The translations under genes and the position numbers were made by a program. 64,000 nucleotides of DNA from Hofstenia miamia (lineage: Eukaryota > Xenacoelomorpha > Acoela). Location: positions 1,553,773 through 1,617,772 of the forward strand of contig SCFE01000022.1 of NCBI GenBank assembly GCA_004352715.1, read 5' to 3'. The notes beneath the pieces were generated by a model. It was not told where the DNA came from, made no database searches, and saw nothing but the letters and a program-made list of their open reading frames with translations. Shown in pieces: positions 49,730 through 60,078 of the stretch (its first letter is position 1; the number at the start of each line of letters is the position of its first letter).

Positions 49730-50201
49730 CAGACTTGTCAACGAGCCGAGGTTCTAACGAGCCGAGCTGAGCCGAGCTTGAGCAGAGTATTGGATATAAA
49801 ACGAGCCCAAAACGAGCCGTTTTTAAGCAAACCAAATTTATAGTGCTGCTTGTTAATTTGATTATGCAGATTTTTCTTATTTCATTCAATATTCCTTTTA
49901 ATCTTATTTTAGAAATGTTTATTAAATAATAGGAAGAGCAATGGAAAAAATTCTGAGAGCAAAAAATATTTTAAAAAAAAATATCGAGCTAAAACGAGCC
50001 TCATTGAAAGATTTTATGTGGCGAGCCGANNNNNNNNNNNNNNNNNNNNNNNNNNNNNNNNNNNNNNNNNNNNNNNNNNNNNNNNNNNNNNNNNNNNNNN
50101 NNNNNNNNNNNNNNNNNNNNNNNNNNNNNNNNNNNNNNNNNNNNNNNNNNNNNNNNNNNNNNNNNNGAGCCGAGCTTAGAAATTACGGCTCGTTGACAAG
50201 T
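49730..50201 (-). mobile_element. hAT-like element family A, copy 5 (opposite orientation)
   Basis: CAGACTTGTCAACGAGCCGA at one end and CGTTGACAAG at the other. The core is the reverse complement of copies 3 and 4. GAAAGTAG precedes it. The far end lacks the last CTG and part of the duplication, which fits a small deletion between two AAGT repeats. The gap 50030-50166 falls in its array. Confidence 0.85.
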
Positions 50202-50271
50202 AGCATACAATTTTTTCTTGTAAACTTAAATTTTAATTAAATATAATGCGTTATATTGAACAGAATCTTAC

Positions 50272-50355
50272 CACAATTGAGTTCATCAACTCCAGTTTCT
50301 TCACAGTCAATGATGCCATCGCAAATGAGTTCTTTACGAATGTGACGTTCCTGAT
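50272..50355 (-). pseudogene. Degenerate receptor LDLa exon
   Basis: The C-terminal half is clear (ELICDGIIDCEETGVDELNC, donor G|GTAAGA), but upstream no in-frame C1, C2 or C3 appears and no good acceptor is found. The only in-phase AG (before 50355) has a poor pyrimidine tract. A cysteine-containing alternative frame upstream suggests a frameshift. Probably dead or skipped. Confidence 0.5.
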
Positions 50356-50871
50356 CTCTCTTCGCAAGTACATTTCTTAGTGTAGCACTATTGTTTGCAA
50401 AACCGCAGTGTAGAAAATGTGAGTAATTGATTGTAGAGTAACCTAAACTTTACTTTATTTCTAAGGAGTTAAGAAATTTTCGTCTGATAGAATTTAATGT
50501 TATGTAACCTCACAGAATGTCGTTTTATTGATAGTATACCAGAAATTTCAAATTTTGATTACAAAAATTTCCTGTGCTCAATTCATACTTTAAAAAAAAT
50601 TCTTGGGCTTTGGGAAAAGATTACTCAAACCTGTGACCTGTCTAATAGATATTTCCACGATTTTGTGTGACTTACACTAAAGGTATTAGAATCAATCAAT
50701 ACTAAATCATCAACTTACTTCATTATCTCATTTTCAAATACAAATACTTGGAAATATCATCAAGATAACAAATATAATTGTAAAAGAATCTATATTTAAG
50801 ATTAAGCAAAAAATTTTCAAACGACAACTATATTATTGATGTAATTAATGTATGAACAATACGAAAAGATT

Positions 50872-50918
<47 letters not shown>

Positions 50919-51602
50919 GTTTATATATATATATATACATGTTTATATATATNNNNNNNNNNNNNNNNNNNNNNNNNNNNNNNNNNNNNNNNNNNNNNNN
51001 NNNNNNNNNNNNNNNNNNNNNNNNNNNNNNNNNNNNNNNNNNNNNNNNNNNNNNNNNNNNNNNNNNNNNNNNNNNNNNNNNNNNNNNNNNNNNNNNNNNN
51101 NNNNNNNNNNNNNNNNNNNNNNNNNNNNNNNNNNNNNNNNNNNNNNNNNNNNNNNNNNNNNNNNNNNNNNNNNNNNNNNNNNNNNNNNNNNNNNNNNNNN
51201 NNNNNNNNNNNNNNNNNNNNNNNNNNNNNNNNNNNNNNNNNNNNNNNNNNNNNNNNNNNNNNNNNNNNNNNNNNNNNNNNNNNNNNNNNNNNNNNNNNNN
51301 NNNNNNNNNNNNNNNNNNNNNNNNNNNNNNNNNNNNNNNNNNNNNNNNNTATATATATATATATATATATACATTCACCCATTTTACTAATGTTACCAAA
51401 CTTAATATAAGTGACTTTGCGATAAATTACTTTAAACTTTTGAAGGTCAGGTATAGGAAAAAGGAAATTCTTTCCTTTCAATCTTCTTGAATATAGTTTC
51501 ATAGGAAGTATTTTTAGCATTGTACACATTATTTACTGACATAAAAATCAACTTTGATTTACAATTTTTTTATCAAATTTGAAAGACAACAACTATGCTT
51601 AC

Positions 51603-51728
51603 ATTCAAGTTCATCCTCGCATTCGTCGTCTAATCCGCAATCGCAGACCCCATCACAATAGCGTGACTTACGTATACAAATATTGTTGCATTGGCTCAAA
51701 TGCTTTTCTGCACAGGGAAACCAGTCAC
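51603..51728 (-). CDS. Receptor LDLa exon with an extra cysteine pair
   Basis: 126 nt with the acceptor TTCTTTAG and the donor T|GTAAGC. It starts with GT, completing a Cys codon (T|GT) from the exon at 53472. The module has PCAEKHLSQCNNICIRKSRY then CDGVCDCGLDDECEDELE, with C6 completed by the next exon. Two cysteines beyond the normal six (GVC and DEC) could make a fourth disulfide. Confidence 0.85.
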
Positions 51729-52125
51729 CTAAAGAATCGCGTCATTACATCAATATTTTGCAATTATTGGAATTATATTGAAAAAAGATGTGAAGGATAT
51801 TTTAATGCTTTGTAATTTTGCAATAATTCATGCTACAGATTCTACTTACATTTGTACTTAAACGTCTTTTGAGAAGGGACGATGATGGCACAAACTACTT
51901 ATTGCAAACATGTTTAAAATTCTTCATTTATTTTTTGCGGGAAAACACCAAATCCAATAAAAGCCACGTAATTTCGTGTGAGGCAAATGATTTATTAACA
52001 AGAGTCTTAAAAGTTCTCCTTAACACAACATCAGAATGATGGTCTAAAGCATCTCTAAAAAGTCAGTTACATCAACCTTTTCTGGTGCATTCGAAGATCA
52101 TAGGGTGGTAATTTGTAGGCCGATG

Positions 52126-52870
52126 CAAGGGTGGAAGAGGGCCGGTATTTTTTGGCCCAGCCCGACCTGCAGCCCACGTATTTTCTCAAAATTTGGCCTA
52201 GCCCAGCACGCAACCCATATAGATTTTCAAAAATCGGCCCAGCCCGACCCGCCCCAGCCTACAAACACATTTTTCACCTTTGGCCCGCATTCAGCCAGCA
52301 TACTTTAAATTAAATTATCACAATATTACTAAAGACTGGTAGCAAAGAAAAATAGAAAGTGGAGAAGAAGATGTTGAAATCTACTAATATAAAATTGCTA
52401 CATAAAAATATCAAATCGAAAGTCCCTTAAAAACGACTAAGATTTCAACATTTTCTGGAGTCAAGATACCACGCTTATTAGTAATAATAATCACCAGGAA
52501 AAAAGTGCCGGTCGCTTTCATCAGAGGAAGTCGGCATAACCAAGGTTTTTCGAGCAGCGATATTTAGTAGTGGAAGACGAGCTTACGATATCTGGAGAGC
52601 TCTTCTTATGTTGTCGGTGCCACAATTGTAACTGATTTAGGAGCAGGCAAATCAAATACATCATACAAATTTGCAATTAATAAAATAGAAGCAGGATTGC
52701 TTGGACATGGCGCAACATCCAAATATCCTGTTTTGTAACATTAATTACACAATTGTAGCTCGCACTCCAACCCGCACTTAATTGAATTTCGTCTCAGCCC
52801 AGCCCACTGCCCTAATAGGCCGGGTCAGCCCGTAGCCCGCGCGGGCCAGCCCAACCCGCTTCCAGCCTTG
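52126..52870. mobile_element. hAT-like element family D (GGCCC arrays)
   Basis: A 745-bp element starting CAAGGGTGGAAGAGGGCCGG and ending CCCGCTTCCAGCCTTG. It is flanked by GGCCGATG (52118-52125) and GGCCGACA (52871-52878), six of eight matching. Dense GGCCC/GCCCG units lie at both ends. The core keeps the tail of a hAT transposase on the minus strand. Confidence 0.88.
52415..52560 (-). pseudogene. hAT transposase C-terminal remnant
   Basis: Minus-strand reading gives an MPTSSDESDR-like block in one frame and TNKRGILTPENVEILVVFKG in another. These match the A-T-S-x-x-S-E-R ... K-R-x-x-L-x-P-E-N-V-x-x-L dimerisation region at the end of hAT transposases. A frame change separates the two halves. 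It ties this array-bearing element to hAT independently of the target duplication. Confidence 0.75.
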
Positions 52871-52901
52871 GGCCGACATAAAATTGCAAAGGAGCTATTG
52901 A

Positions 52902-53140
52902 CAGATGCTTACGCAAGATTTTCTAACGGGGGACACATTTGTCATGCCCGAAAACGGGGCGAAGCCCCGAGAAAATTAATAAAAATATTAAGAAAATAGA
53001 CCCTAAAAATGCACTACACCATCTTATATTATAAATTTTCCAATATTTTTATTGAAAATTTTTCTACTTAAACAGCCAAAATCTAATTTGAAATTGGAGG
53101 TGGGGCATTACCAACATGTCCTTCCTTGCGTATGCCACTA
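52902..53140. mobile_element. hAT-like MITE family E, copy 1
   Basis: A 239-bp element with ends CAGATGCTTACGCAAG and CTTGCGTATGCCACTA. It is flanked by identical 8-bp GCTATTGA (52894-52901 and 53141-53148). It contains a GGGGCGAAGCCCCG hairpin. It lies 24 bp from family D. Confidence 0.9.
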
Positions 53141-53471
53141 GCTATTGATATGTTGACTTTTTTAACAATTCATGAATCACTTTAAGCATCCAAGATAATT
53201 ACCTAACGGTCGCAAGGCACACGTCCAAAATCAAATCCAAGTGCACAGATAGCGAAGACAATAACCTGTTTCCAAAGTTCGACAATATGTGGAGATTTAG
53301 ACATTTTGGGTTACGTAAGAGAACAACATGTATCGTATGAATAATATATAAAGGTTTAAATGCCAAGAATGTTAACTGATGAAGAGGTATTTCAAGAGAA
53401 AACTTCTGATCGTTTAGATTTTTATATGGCAAATACAATCACAATCTGATTGAATATAAAACGTTACTCAC

Positions 53472-53567
53472 AATTTTGTTCGTCTTCATGAGTTCCAACA
53501 CAATCTGTAAAATTATCACATTGACGGATTTTATGAACTTTCTCTCCATTTTTACACAAAATGTAAT
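53472..53567 (-). CDS. Receptor LDLa exon lacking C1 and C3
   Basis: 96 nt, with the acceptor CTTCTTTAG and the donor T|GTGAGT. It reads YILCKNGEKVHKIRQCDNFT then DCVGTHEDEQN, with the last Cys built across the intron with the exon at 51728. C2, C4, C5 and C6 remain; C1 and C3 are both missing. The acidic calcium residues (EDE) remain. Confidence 0.75.
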
Positions 53568-53898
53568 CTAAAGAAGAATCAAGGTTAAACTCCAATTAAA
53601 CACTTCAATACTATCCCAGTAAGATTTAACAATGTTAACCTTAAACAGCCTAGCGTCGGTTTTAATGGACAAAACATTGTTCCACATTTACACAGAAATT
53701 TCTCCAAGCCTATTTCCAAATTTGAAAATCTTGAGGCATGGGTAGGCCTATTGGGGAACATACTTTAGTGCAATGTTGAAAATTTCTATTAAAGCTTATT
53801 GCTGTCGCAGAGGTTGTTAAATAGATTATCAAGTTTTCTTAAAAATTTTCGAATTTTTGAAAAACATGTAAATAATCTCCCTACCTAGTGTTAATGTA

Positions 53899-54313
53899 CA
53901 GGGTGTTCGCGATCTCCCCGCCGTTTTTTAAACTCAATCATAACGAAAAATAATGATTAAAATAAGCACTGATAGTGTTTCTCTGAAACGGTTTTTCCAG
54001 TCACGTAGAGTTCGTACAGATGGGGCTTCTTTATTATACCTTTCAGGGAACTTGCGGCATGCCTCTTCGCAGTTAAACACCGTCGCATAGGAAACAATCA
54101 TTGAAATTTCATCTAACGTATAGTCTCTGTATTCCATTATTGATTATCAATTTGATTACAAATGCAATCTGTGTATTGAAAGTAATGGAGGACACATTGA
54201 ACACTTGCTTTAATTTTATGTTTGTTGTTGGTAATATAATTAGTGTTTATTTTAATCATTATTTTTCGTTATGATTGAGTTTAAAAAACGGCGGGGAGAT
54301 CGCGAACACCCTG
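53899..54313 (-). mobile_element. Mariner-related element with long terminal repeats
   Basis: 415 bp, starting CAGGGTGTTCGCGATCTCC, with inverted ends of roughly 70 bp that are almost identical, and TA on both sides. The near-identity of the ends suggests a young copy. It carries only an N-terminal transposase fragment. Confidence 0.92.
53934..54137 (-). pseudogene. N-terminal helix-turn-helix fragment of a mariner-type transposase
   Basis: 67 codons. MEYRDYTLDEISMIVSYATV, then CEEACRKFPERY and VRTLRDWKNRFRET, match the first DNA-binding domain common in mariner-type transposases of arthropods and other invertebrates. The reading then runs into the terminal repeat. No catalytic domain. Confidence 0.7.
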
Positions 54314-55177
54314 TATTTAGAAAAGGTTCTGAGTCAATGGAGGCAACAAAGAACTTTTACTGTTTCTTGATATGTGCGAAGATATTCCAAACCCATTGAA
54401 GCGTGCCGGGTGCAAGGTCATAGGCCGCAAAGCCGGATTTAGAGCAAAAAAAAGAGGAGATTCTCCTCTATCATGTGCTGCTTTCAGATTGACCACACTA
54501 TTAATAGCTTTTGAGCTATAAGCGTTTAAACATTTTTTATCGGATCATGAAAAATTTTTAATCTAGAGAGAATTTTTCATTATTAATCACTTGCCACATA
54601 TTTTGGTCTCGATTGATAATCACATTGTTGTACATTTTTATGAGCTTTTGGAATATTAAAACACAAGTTAAGAAGATATTTCTTTTAAATTTATATAAAT
54701 AATTGTACTATAATGGAATTAAGTGATATATCAAATATATGAATATAACTTGTGGGATTTGTTTTATAAATGTTATCGATATCAATTAAACTACACGGTT
54801 TTACAAATACAACAACTGCGGAGTGGGACACTGTTTACGTGTAGCTAATATTAATTTATCCCGTTGTGTCTTCATTCAGAGTTCTGTTCTATTTTATGTT
54901 GGTTGCTATCAGTTGTAAAAATTACCACCCATGTATACTACCAATTAAATATCCCCTTCAAACATAATGTGTACAATTGTACATATTTAGAAACAAGATT
55001 TTTATTGAACTATGAATTTATATTCAACCTTGAATATCGTTGTATATTAAATTAAGCTACTTTTTCGTTATCTTAAAATTATTTAGTATTAAAGCAAACT
55101 TGTAAAAATTACCGTTCCGTAAAATTGAAAATATGGTCAAACTAGTTGAATTTGTGTTATTCACAATTCATAACATA

Positions 55178-55412
55178 CAGTGGCGTACGCAGGGGGGACA
55201 TGGTGGAATGTCCCCCCGTGAGGTTTCCAAATTTTATTTAGACTGGTTAAATCAAAAAAATTTTCGTAAAAAAATTGAAAAATTTAAAATCTAGGATCGT
55301 GAAATGCATTATTTAGGGTCTATTTTCTCAATATTTTCAAAAGGTTTCGGGGGGCTTCGCCCCGCATTGATGATGATGTCCCGCCCATCAGAAAATCCTG
55401 CGTACGCCCCTG
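55178..55412. mobile_element. hAT-like MITE family E, copy 2
   Basis: 235 bp from CAGTGGCGTACGCAGG to CCTGCGTACGCCCCTG. It is flanked by identical ATAACATA (55170-55177 and 55413-55420). The hairpin (GGGGCTTCGCCCC) and a shared block (AGGGTCTATTTTCTCAATATT, reversed) show it is the same family as 52902-53140 in the opposite orientation. Confidence 0.93.
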
Positions 55413-56030
55413 ATAACATAGCTTCACAAGAAGCAGGTTTTTGCATGATTTCAATATCATAATTCGTAAGACACTCTAAATATGTTTTCAATAAAAATAT
55501 GTCAATTTCAGTGAAAATATTAACAATAAAAAATTTTTTTTTAATTTCATCAAAAAAAATTGAGACTAGCAGTGCTGAATCGCCATATAAATATTTTTAG
55601 CACTTCCATTCAATGTACATGTGTGAAGGGGATATAATCTACATGGACTTTCTAAGCTGTAGAAATAGTAATGAATTTTCATAAAATAGTTTTGAATTAC
55701 ATGGATTTTACAATACTGAAAAATTATTAAACAAATGCAATATCTCAATTTTGATAAAGCCATACATTTCTCAAATTACTAGAAATTTTTTGTACATATG
55801 CACGGATACCTACACAAAGAAGTATCTTAACAAGCGAAACGTAACAATAGGCCAAAATGACCTTTAAGCAATTTGTGTTTGATTCATTATTCGTTCAGCA
55901 AAAACACTAGCAGGTACATATAATTCCAATTATGTTGATAATCTCATTGAATTTGCTGTTTGTAGAAATGTTGTTTTTATTTAATAATTATCGCATTTGA
56001 AACACCAGATTAAATTTATTCTCAAGGAGC

Positions 56031-56334
56031 AGACATTTCCTAGCTCGGCTCGGCACGGCTCGTTTAAATTTTGTGTAAGTTCGGCTCGGCTCGCCACATA
56101 AAATCTTTGAATGAGGCTCGTTTTAGCTCGGTATTTTTTTAAAAATATTGTGCTCAAAGAATTTTTTACATAGCTCTTCCTATTATTTAATAAAAATCTC
56201 TTAAATAAGATTATAGGGAAGGCATACTGACTACAAAAAATAAGAAAAACCCCCATAATCAAATTAACAAGCAGAACTATAAACTTGCTTTGCCTAAAAT
56301 AGGCTCGTTTTGGGCTCGTTGTATATCAAATACT
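56031..56334 (+). mobile_element. hAT-like element family A, copy 6 (left end damaged)
   Basis: The order of blocks is as in copy 3, with CTCGG arrays. The terminal motif is broken: CAGA is followed directly by CATTTCC, with the TTGTCAACGAGCCGA part deleted. The right half is in the gap at 56335-57031. Confidence 0.8.
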
Positions 56335-57462
56335 NNNNNNNNNNNNNNNNNNNNNNNNNNNNNNNNNNNNNNNNNNNNNNNNNNNNNNNNNNNNNNNNNN
56401 NNNNNNNNNNNNNNNNNNNNNNNNNNNNNNNNNNNNNNNNNNNNNNNNNNNNNNNNNNNNNNNNNNNNNNNNNNNNNNNNNNNNNNNNNNNNNNNNNNNN
56501 NNNNNNNNNNNNNNNNNNNNNNNNNNNNNNNNNNNNNNNNNNNNNNNNNNNNNNNNNNNNNNNNNNNNNNNNNNNNNNNNNNNNNNNNNNNNNNNNNNNN
56601 NNNNNNNNNNNNNNNNNNNNNNNNNNNNNNNNNNNNNNNNNNNNNNNNNNNNNNNNNNNNNNNNNNNNNNNNNNNNNNNNNNNNNNNNNNNNNNNNNNNN
56701 NNNNNNNNNNNNNNNNNNNNNNNNNNNNNNNNNNNNNNNNNNNNNNNNNNNNNNNNNNNNNNNNNNNNNNNNNNNNNNNNNNNNNNNNNNNNNNNNNNNN
56801 NNNNNNNNNNNNNNNNNNNNNNNNNNNNNNNNNNNNNNNNNNNNNNNNNNNNNNNNNNNNNNNNNNNNNNNNNNNNNNNNNNNNNNNNNNNNNNNNNNNN
56901 NNNNNNNNNNNNNNNNNNNNNNNNNNNNNNNNNNNNNNNNNNNNNNNNNNNNNNNNNNNNNNNNNNNNNNNNNNNNNNNNNNNNNNNNNNNNNNNNNNNN
57001 NNNNNNNNNNNNNNNNNNNNNNNNNNNNNNNTATATAGTAGCATCACGAAGAGGCACAGAAGTGCGCTGATGCCAAGAACGCGGTTAACTATTTCTCTAA
57101 TTACAACTGAGTTGGTCTATTATATACAGTAAATGTTGACAATATGTACAAACAATTAGTAAAATAGGAAACACTAAAACAGTGAACTGCCGATATCAGT
57201 ACAGTACCTGATGCCACTATATATATATATATATATATATCGGTATACTGTATAGGTGAGTGTAATATATAAGATCCATTACTTCACTATTTTCAATGTT
57301 TTTTTCATGATGAAGGCATGATAATTTAAAATTTCTACATGAGCACTTATTGTTCTCTATAAGAAGTAATTATTCTTACTACGTACTGGAACATAATTTT
57401 GATGGAGACGCTATCTATTAGTTATTCAAAAAACATTAATGTAGTGAACATTCAAATGAAAC

Positions 57463-57588
57463 CTCTTTCTCCACAAGCCTCTTCATCAGAATGATCATCG
57501 CAATCCTTGTTGAGGTTGCATAGAAATTCAGGTGGGATGCAATCTCCATTTCCGCATTGAAACCAACCACGTTGGCAAGGACGGTATT
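57463..57588 (-). CDS. Receptor LDLa exon
   Basis: 126 nt, phase 1-1, with the acceptor TTAAATTAG and a weak donor G|GTTTCA. Six cysteines (PCQRGWFQCGNGDCIPPEFL then CNLNKDCDDHSDEEAC) and a full calcium cage. An alternative donor (T|GTGGAG) would destroy the last Cys, so I prefer GTTTCA. Confidence 0.85.
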
Positions 57589-58549
57589 CTAATTTAAAAA
57601 ATTAAATATTAAATATATAATGTACAGCACAAACAACACTATTAGTTCATTTGGAGTAGAAATGAAGATTTATGCACTATTAGTCAAAAGTAAAAAATTA
57701 TTAAGAATACGATGGTGACAAAGATTTTAGAAGTGTGGATTTGATGGAATTAGCGGATTAATTCAAATTGAAGGCCTTATATATATATAAGGTGTATTAA
57801 AGGAATCGAACCAGAATTGAAAAAGAGTTAAGCAAAATTGTTTCCCTTAAAACTGCTAACTCTATGCATTTTTCTATGGTATTCGCGTCTTTGCATTCCA
57901 AATTTCTGCTCATTTCCAACTTCTACAACTTTTCACTCATTCTTAATTATCTACCAGGGTTGGGATCCGGTCTGGTACAAAAATACAAAATTTGAGTTAA
58001 GAATGTCATAGCTTAATGTATCTCAAAAGGTTTTGTCACTTACTAAATTTGTAAAAATACTCGCAAATATCATTAATTCCAAAATGCTCAATGCGATTTG
58101 TGCTTTGAAAAGATTAAAAAACACAAGTAGATATCCTTACCAATTTTCCTAAATGACATTTTTTGAAAAATTTTTTAGATAGTTTGGCATGAATTCTTTT
58201 TGACGCCATGTTTCTCATGAAGCATGCATTGGTTTCCATATGCAACCATATTGTATTCCGTTCCCACGTGTGCAACGACTTTGAAAATCGAATATTATCT
58301 TCAATTATTCATTGTTTATGCCCCTTTGCAGCGCAAACTCATTTTAGTAACCAGAGATAGGACTGAATTTTTTAGCAAGTCATCTACTATTCATGCCCGC
58401 TTTGCTAAATGTTAGCCCTATTTTCACTAGGATTTTTTTGAAAATCTGTGATTATTTCTTGAAGAAACTTTTAAATGCCTCTAAGTCAAGATCTAATGAA
58501 GATATTTAAAATAGAAACAGAGATAGAGAATTGTCTACCCTTTCTTTGT

Positions 58550-58565
58550 ATATATATATATATAT

Positions 58566-58605
<40 letters not shown>
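58550..58605. repeat. (TA)n microsatellite tracts
   Basis: Broken TA arrays, next to the first recognised receptor exon. Similar tracts occur at about 462-497, 20326-20350, 26635-26667, 33701-33731, 50879-50914 and 57216-57240, and several abut assembly gaps. Confidence 0.9.
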
Positions 58606-58679
58606 GTATACGTGTCAACTCAAAGACACTTTCGATTTTTATGATGTTAATACTTATATACAAATAAAAATACAATTAC

Positions 58680-58770
58680 CACAATTGATTTCATCAACTC
58701 CATTGCTACAATCAACAAAATTATCACGTTGTTTGTGAGTTGGGATACATTGCCAATCGTTGCATATACA
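58680..58770 (-). CDS. Receptor LDLa exon, start eroded, C4 changed to Arg
   Basis: The donor G|GTAATT is intact and the module reads CNDWQCIPTHKQRDNFVDC then SNGVDEINC. Aligned to the exon at 53472-53567 (RQCDNF), the C4 codon TGT is CGT here (QRDNF). Upstream the sequence dissolves into a TA-rich run with an in-frame TAA and no acceptor, so the exon start is unknown and may have been overwritten by the microsatellite. Confidence 0.6.
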
Positions 58771-58799
58771 TGTATATGTTTATATATATGCAAATTTTA

Positions 58800-60070
58800 G
58801 CTTAGAGATATTTGTTATACTTAATGTATCGCACACTCGCAAGCAAAAAAGCTATGGAAGATGATATTCTTACCTGCAACAAGAACGTCAAAGCTATGCT
58901 TTATTACCTCCAAATTAATTTAGCCCAAGTTGAAATTTATCTATGTCAATTTCAAGATAATTTATCCATTGTAGAAAATTTCTAACGACATCGTGTTTTA
59001 CAAAAATGTTATTAAAAAATATGATTGCGTTTCTTATTGCAAGTAATTGATATAAAAATTGAATTTATGTGACGATATCAGTTAAACGGAAAATTTCTTT
59101 CATTAGAAATAAGGTCCTCTTCACTACCCTTTAACAAATAGGTTTACAATTTAAAGTGATGGTTTTTTAGTCCAAAGCAACTCTGACATGATAATTGGAC
59201 AAAATTATTTGTTTCTAAAAAGCTTATTTTTCTATATAATATACGGATACTCACAATTCCCTATTGCTAACTTTGTAACATTTACTGAAGTTTGTTCGAA
59301 ATTAGCTAGAATGTTATGCATTTTACTTTGGGAGGAATTTCTATGAAAACCTAAAGTTCGAAAAAAATTTATTATATGAGGAATTTACAGCATTGCAATT
59401 CGAATAATAATGACATTTATACTCTGGAATCACTTCTAAATTTTGCTACAAACGGAGTTGTTCTGCTTTTTGATAAGGTAATTTTACTTCAGTTTTCTAT
59501 GGAACTTACTAAAAACATTAAAAGAACCTGTTTATAATACTGAAAATATAATGTATAAGATTTACGCTTGAAATTTGAGAGACCTCATTCAAATAAAGCA
59601 ACTATGGAACCCTTGTATTTTAATAATAATGGAAGGGGACGCTCAGAATAAATTTGAAGGATGCAGAAAGACATTCAGATACAAATATCAATTGACACAT
59701 CTTACTAAACGAGCAATTATATTTAGTTTTAGCGAAATATTACTTAAATTTTATTTGTGTACTTATAAGTTATTCAATGCTAAGCGGGGTCAAATGCTAC
59801 TCCAATGTTTTATATATTTTAACTATCATGCAAAGTAAACTAACTAAAAAAACTAAAATGTTCACAATTTTTCATTCACTGAAAGTGAAAACAGCTGATT
59901 AAAGTTATAGAAAATATCAAAATTGTGCTTTGCTAGAAATATAGTTATACTATAGATTGAAATTTGCGTTATGCAATATCAGCTCTATGCATCGCCATGA
60001 GTAAAGACAGCTTGTTTATATAATATATATATATATACAATGTACTTGCATAGATTAAATATACAATTCA
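58800..60070. other. No exon recognised upstream of the receptor
   Basis: This is where earlier receptor exons, including the signal peptide, could lie. I see no cysteine-patterned frame on the minus strand. The plus frame at 59575-59838 has two cysteines but no known motif. Confidence 0.35.
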
Positions 60071-60078
60071 AATATAAT

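Larger units (their letters stand above)
53624..54570 (-). repeat. Dispersed repeat R3, copy 2, carrying a mariner insertion
   Basis: Inverted relative to copy 1 (42880-43413). Removing the insert 53899-54313 and one TA restores the order seen in copy 1 (GTGTT(A/C)ATGTATTTAGAA). Confidence 0.8.
21894..58770 (-). other. GRL101-like receptor gene (LDLa + LRR + 7TM), span of recognised exons
   Basis: Minus-strand exons encode, in order, LDLa modules, a leucine-rich-repeat block and rhodopsin-type transmembrane segments. That is the domain order of the snail receptor GRL101 and the related relaxin/LGR receptors, cell-surface receptors that signal through G proteins. Phases agree between consecutive exons: the LDLa exons are phase 1-1, as usual for this module. 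Not found: the first exons with the signal peptide, the LRR C-terminal cap, and TM2-TM3 with the DRY-type motif (expected between 29077 and 25105, perhaps in the gap at 26971-27294). The ligand cannot be told from sequence. Cysteine losses and the missing segments leave open a decaying gene. Confidence 0.85.

Noticed and set aside
50845-51529. Frames reading as Ile-Tyr repeats on both strands
   Set aside because: Translation of (TA)n plus a gap.
51579-51815. Plus-strand frame of 78 codons
   Set aside because: It is the shadow of the minus-strand LDLa exon at 51603-51728, which has splice sites and a cysteine pattern.
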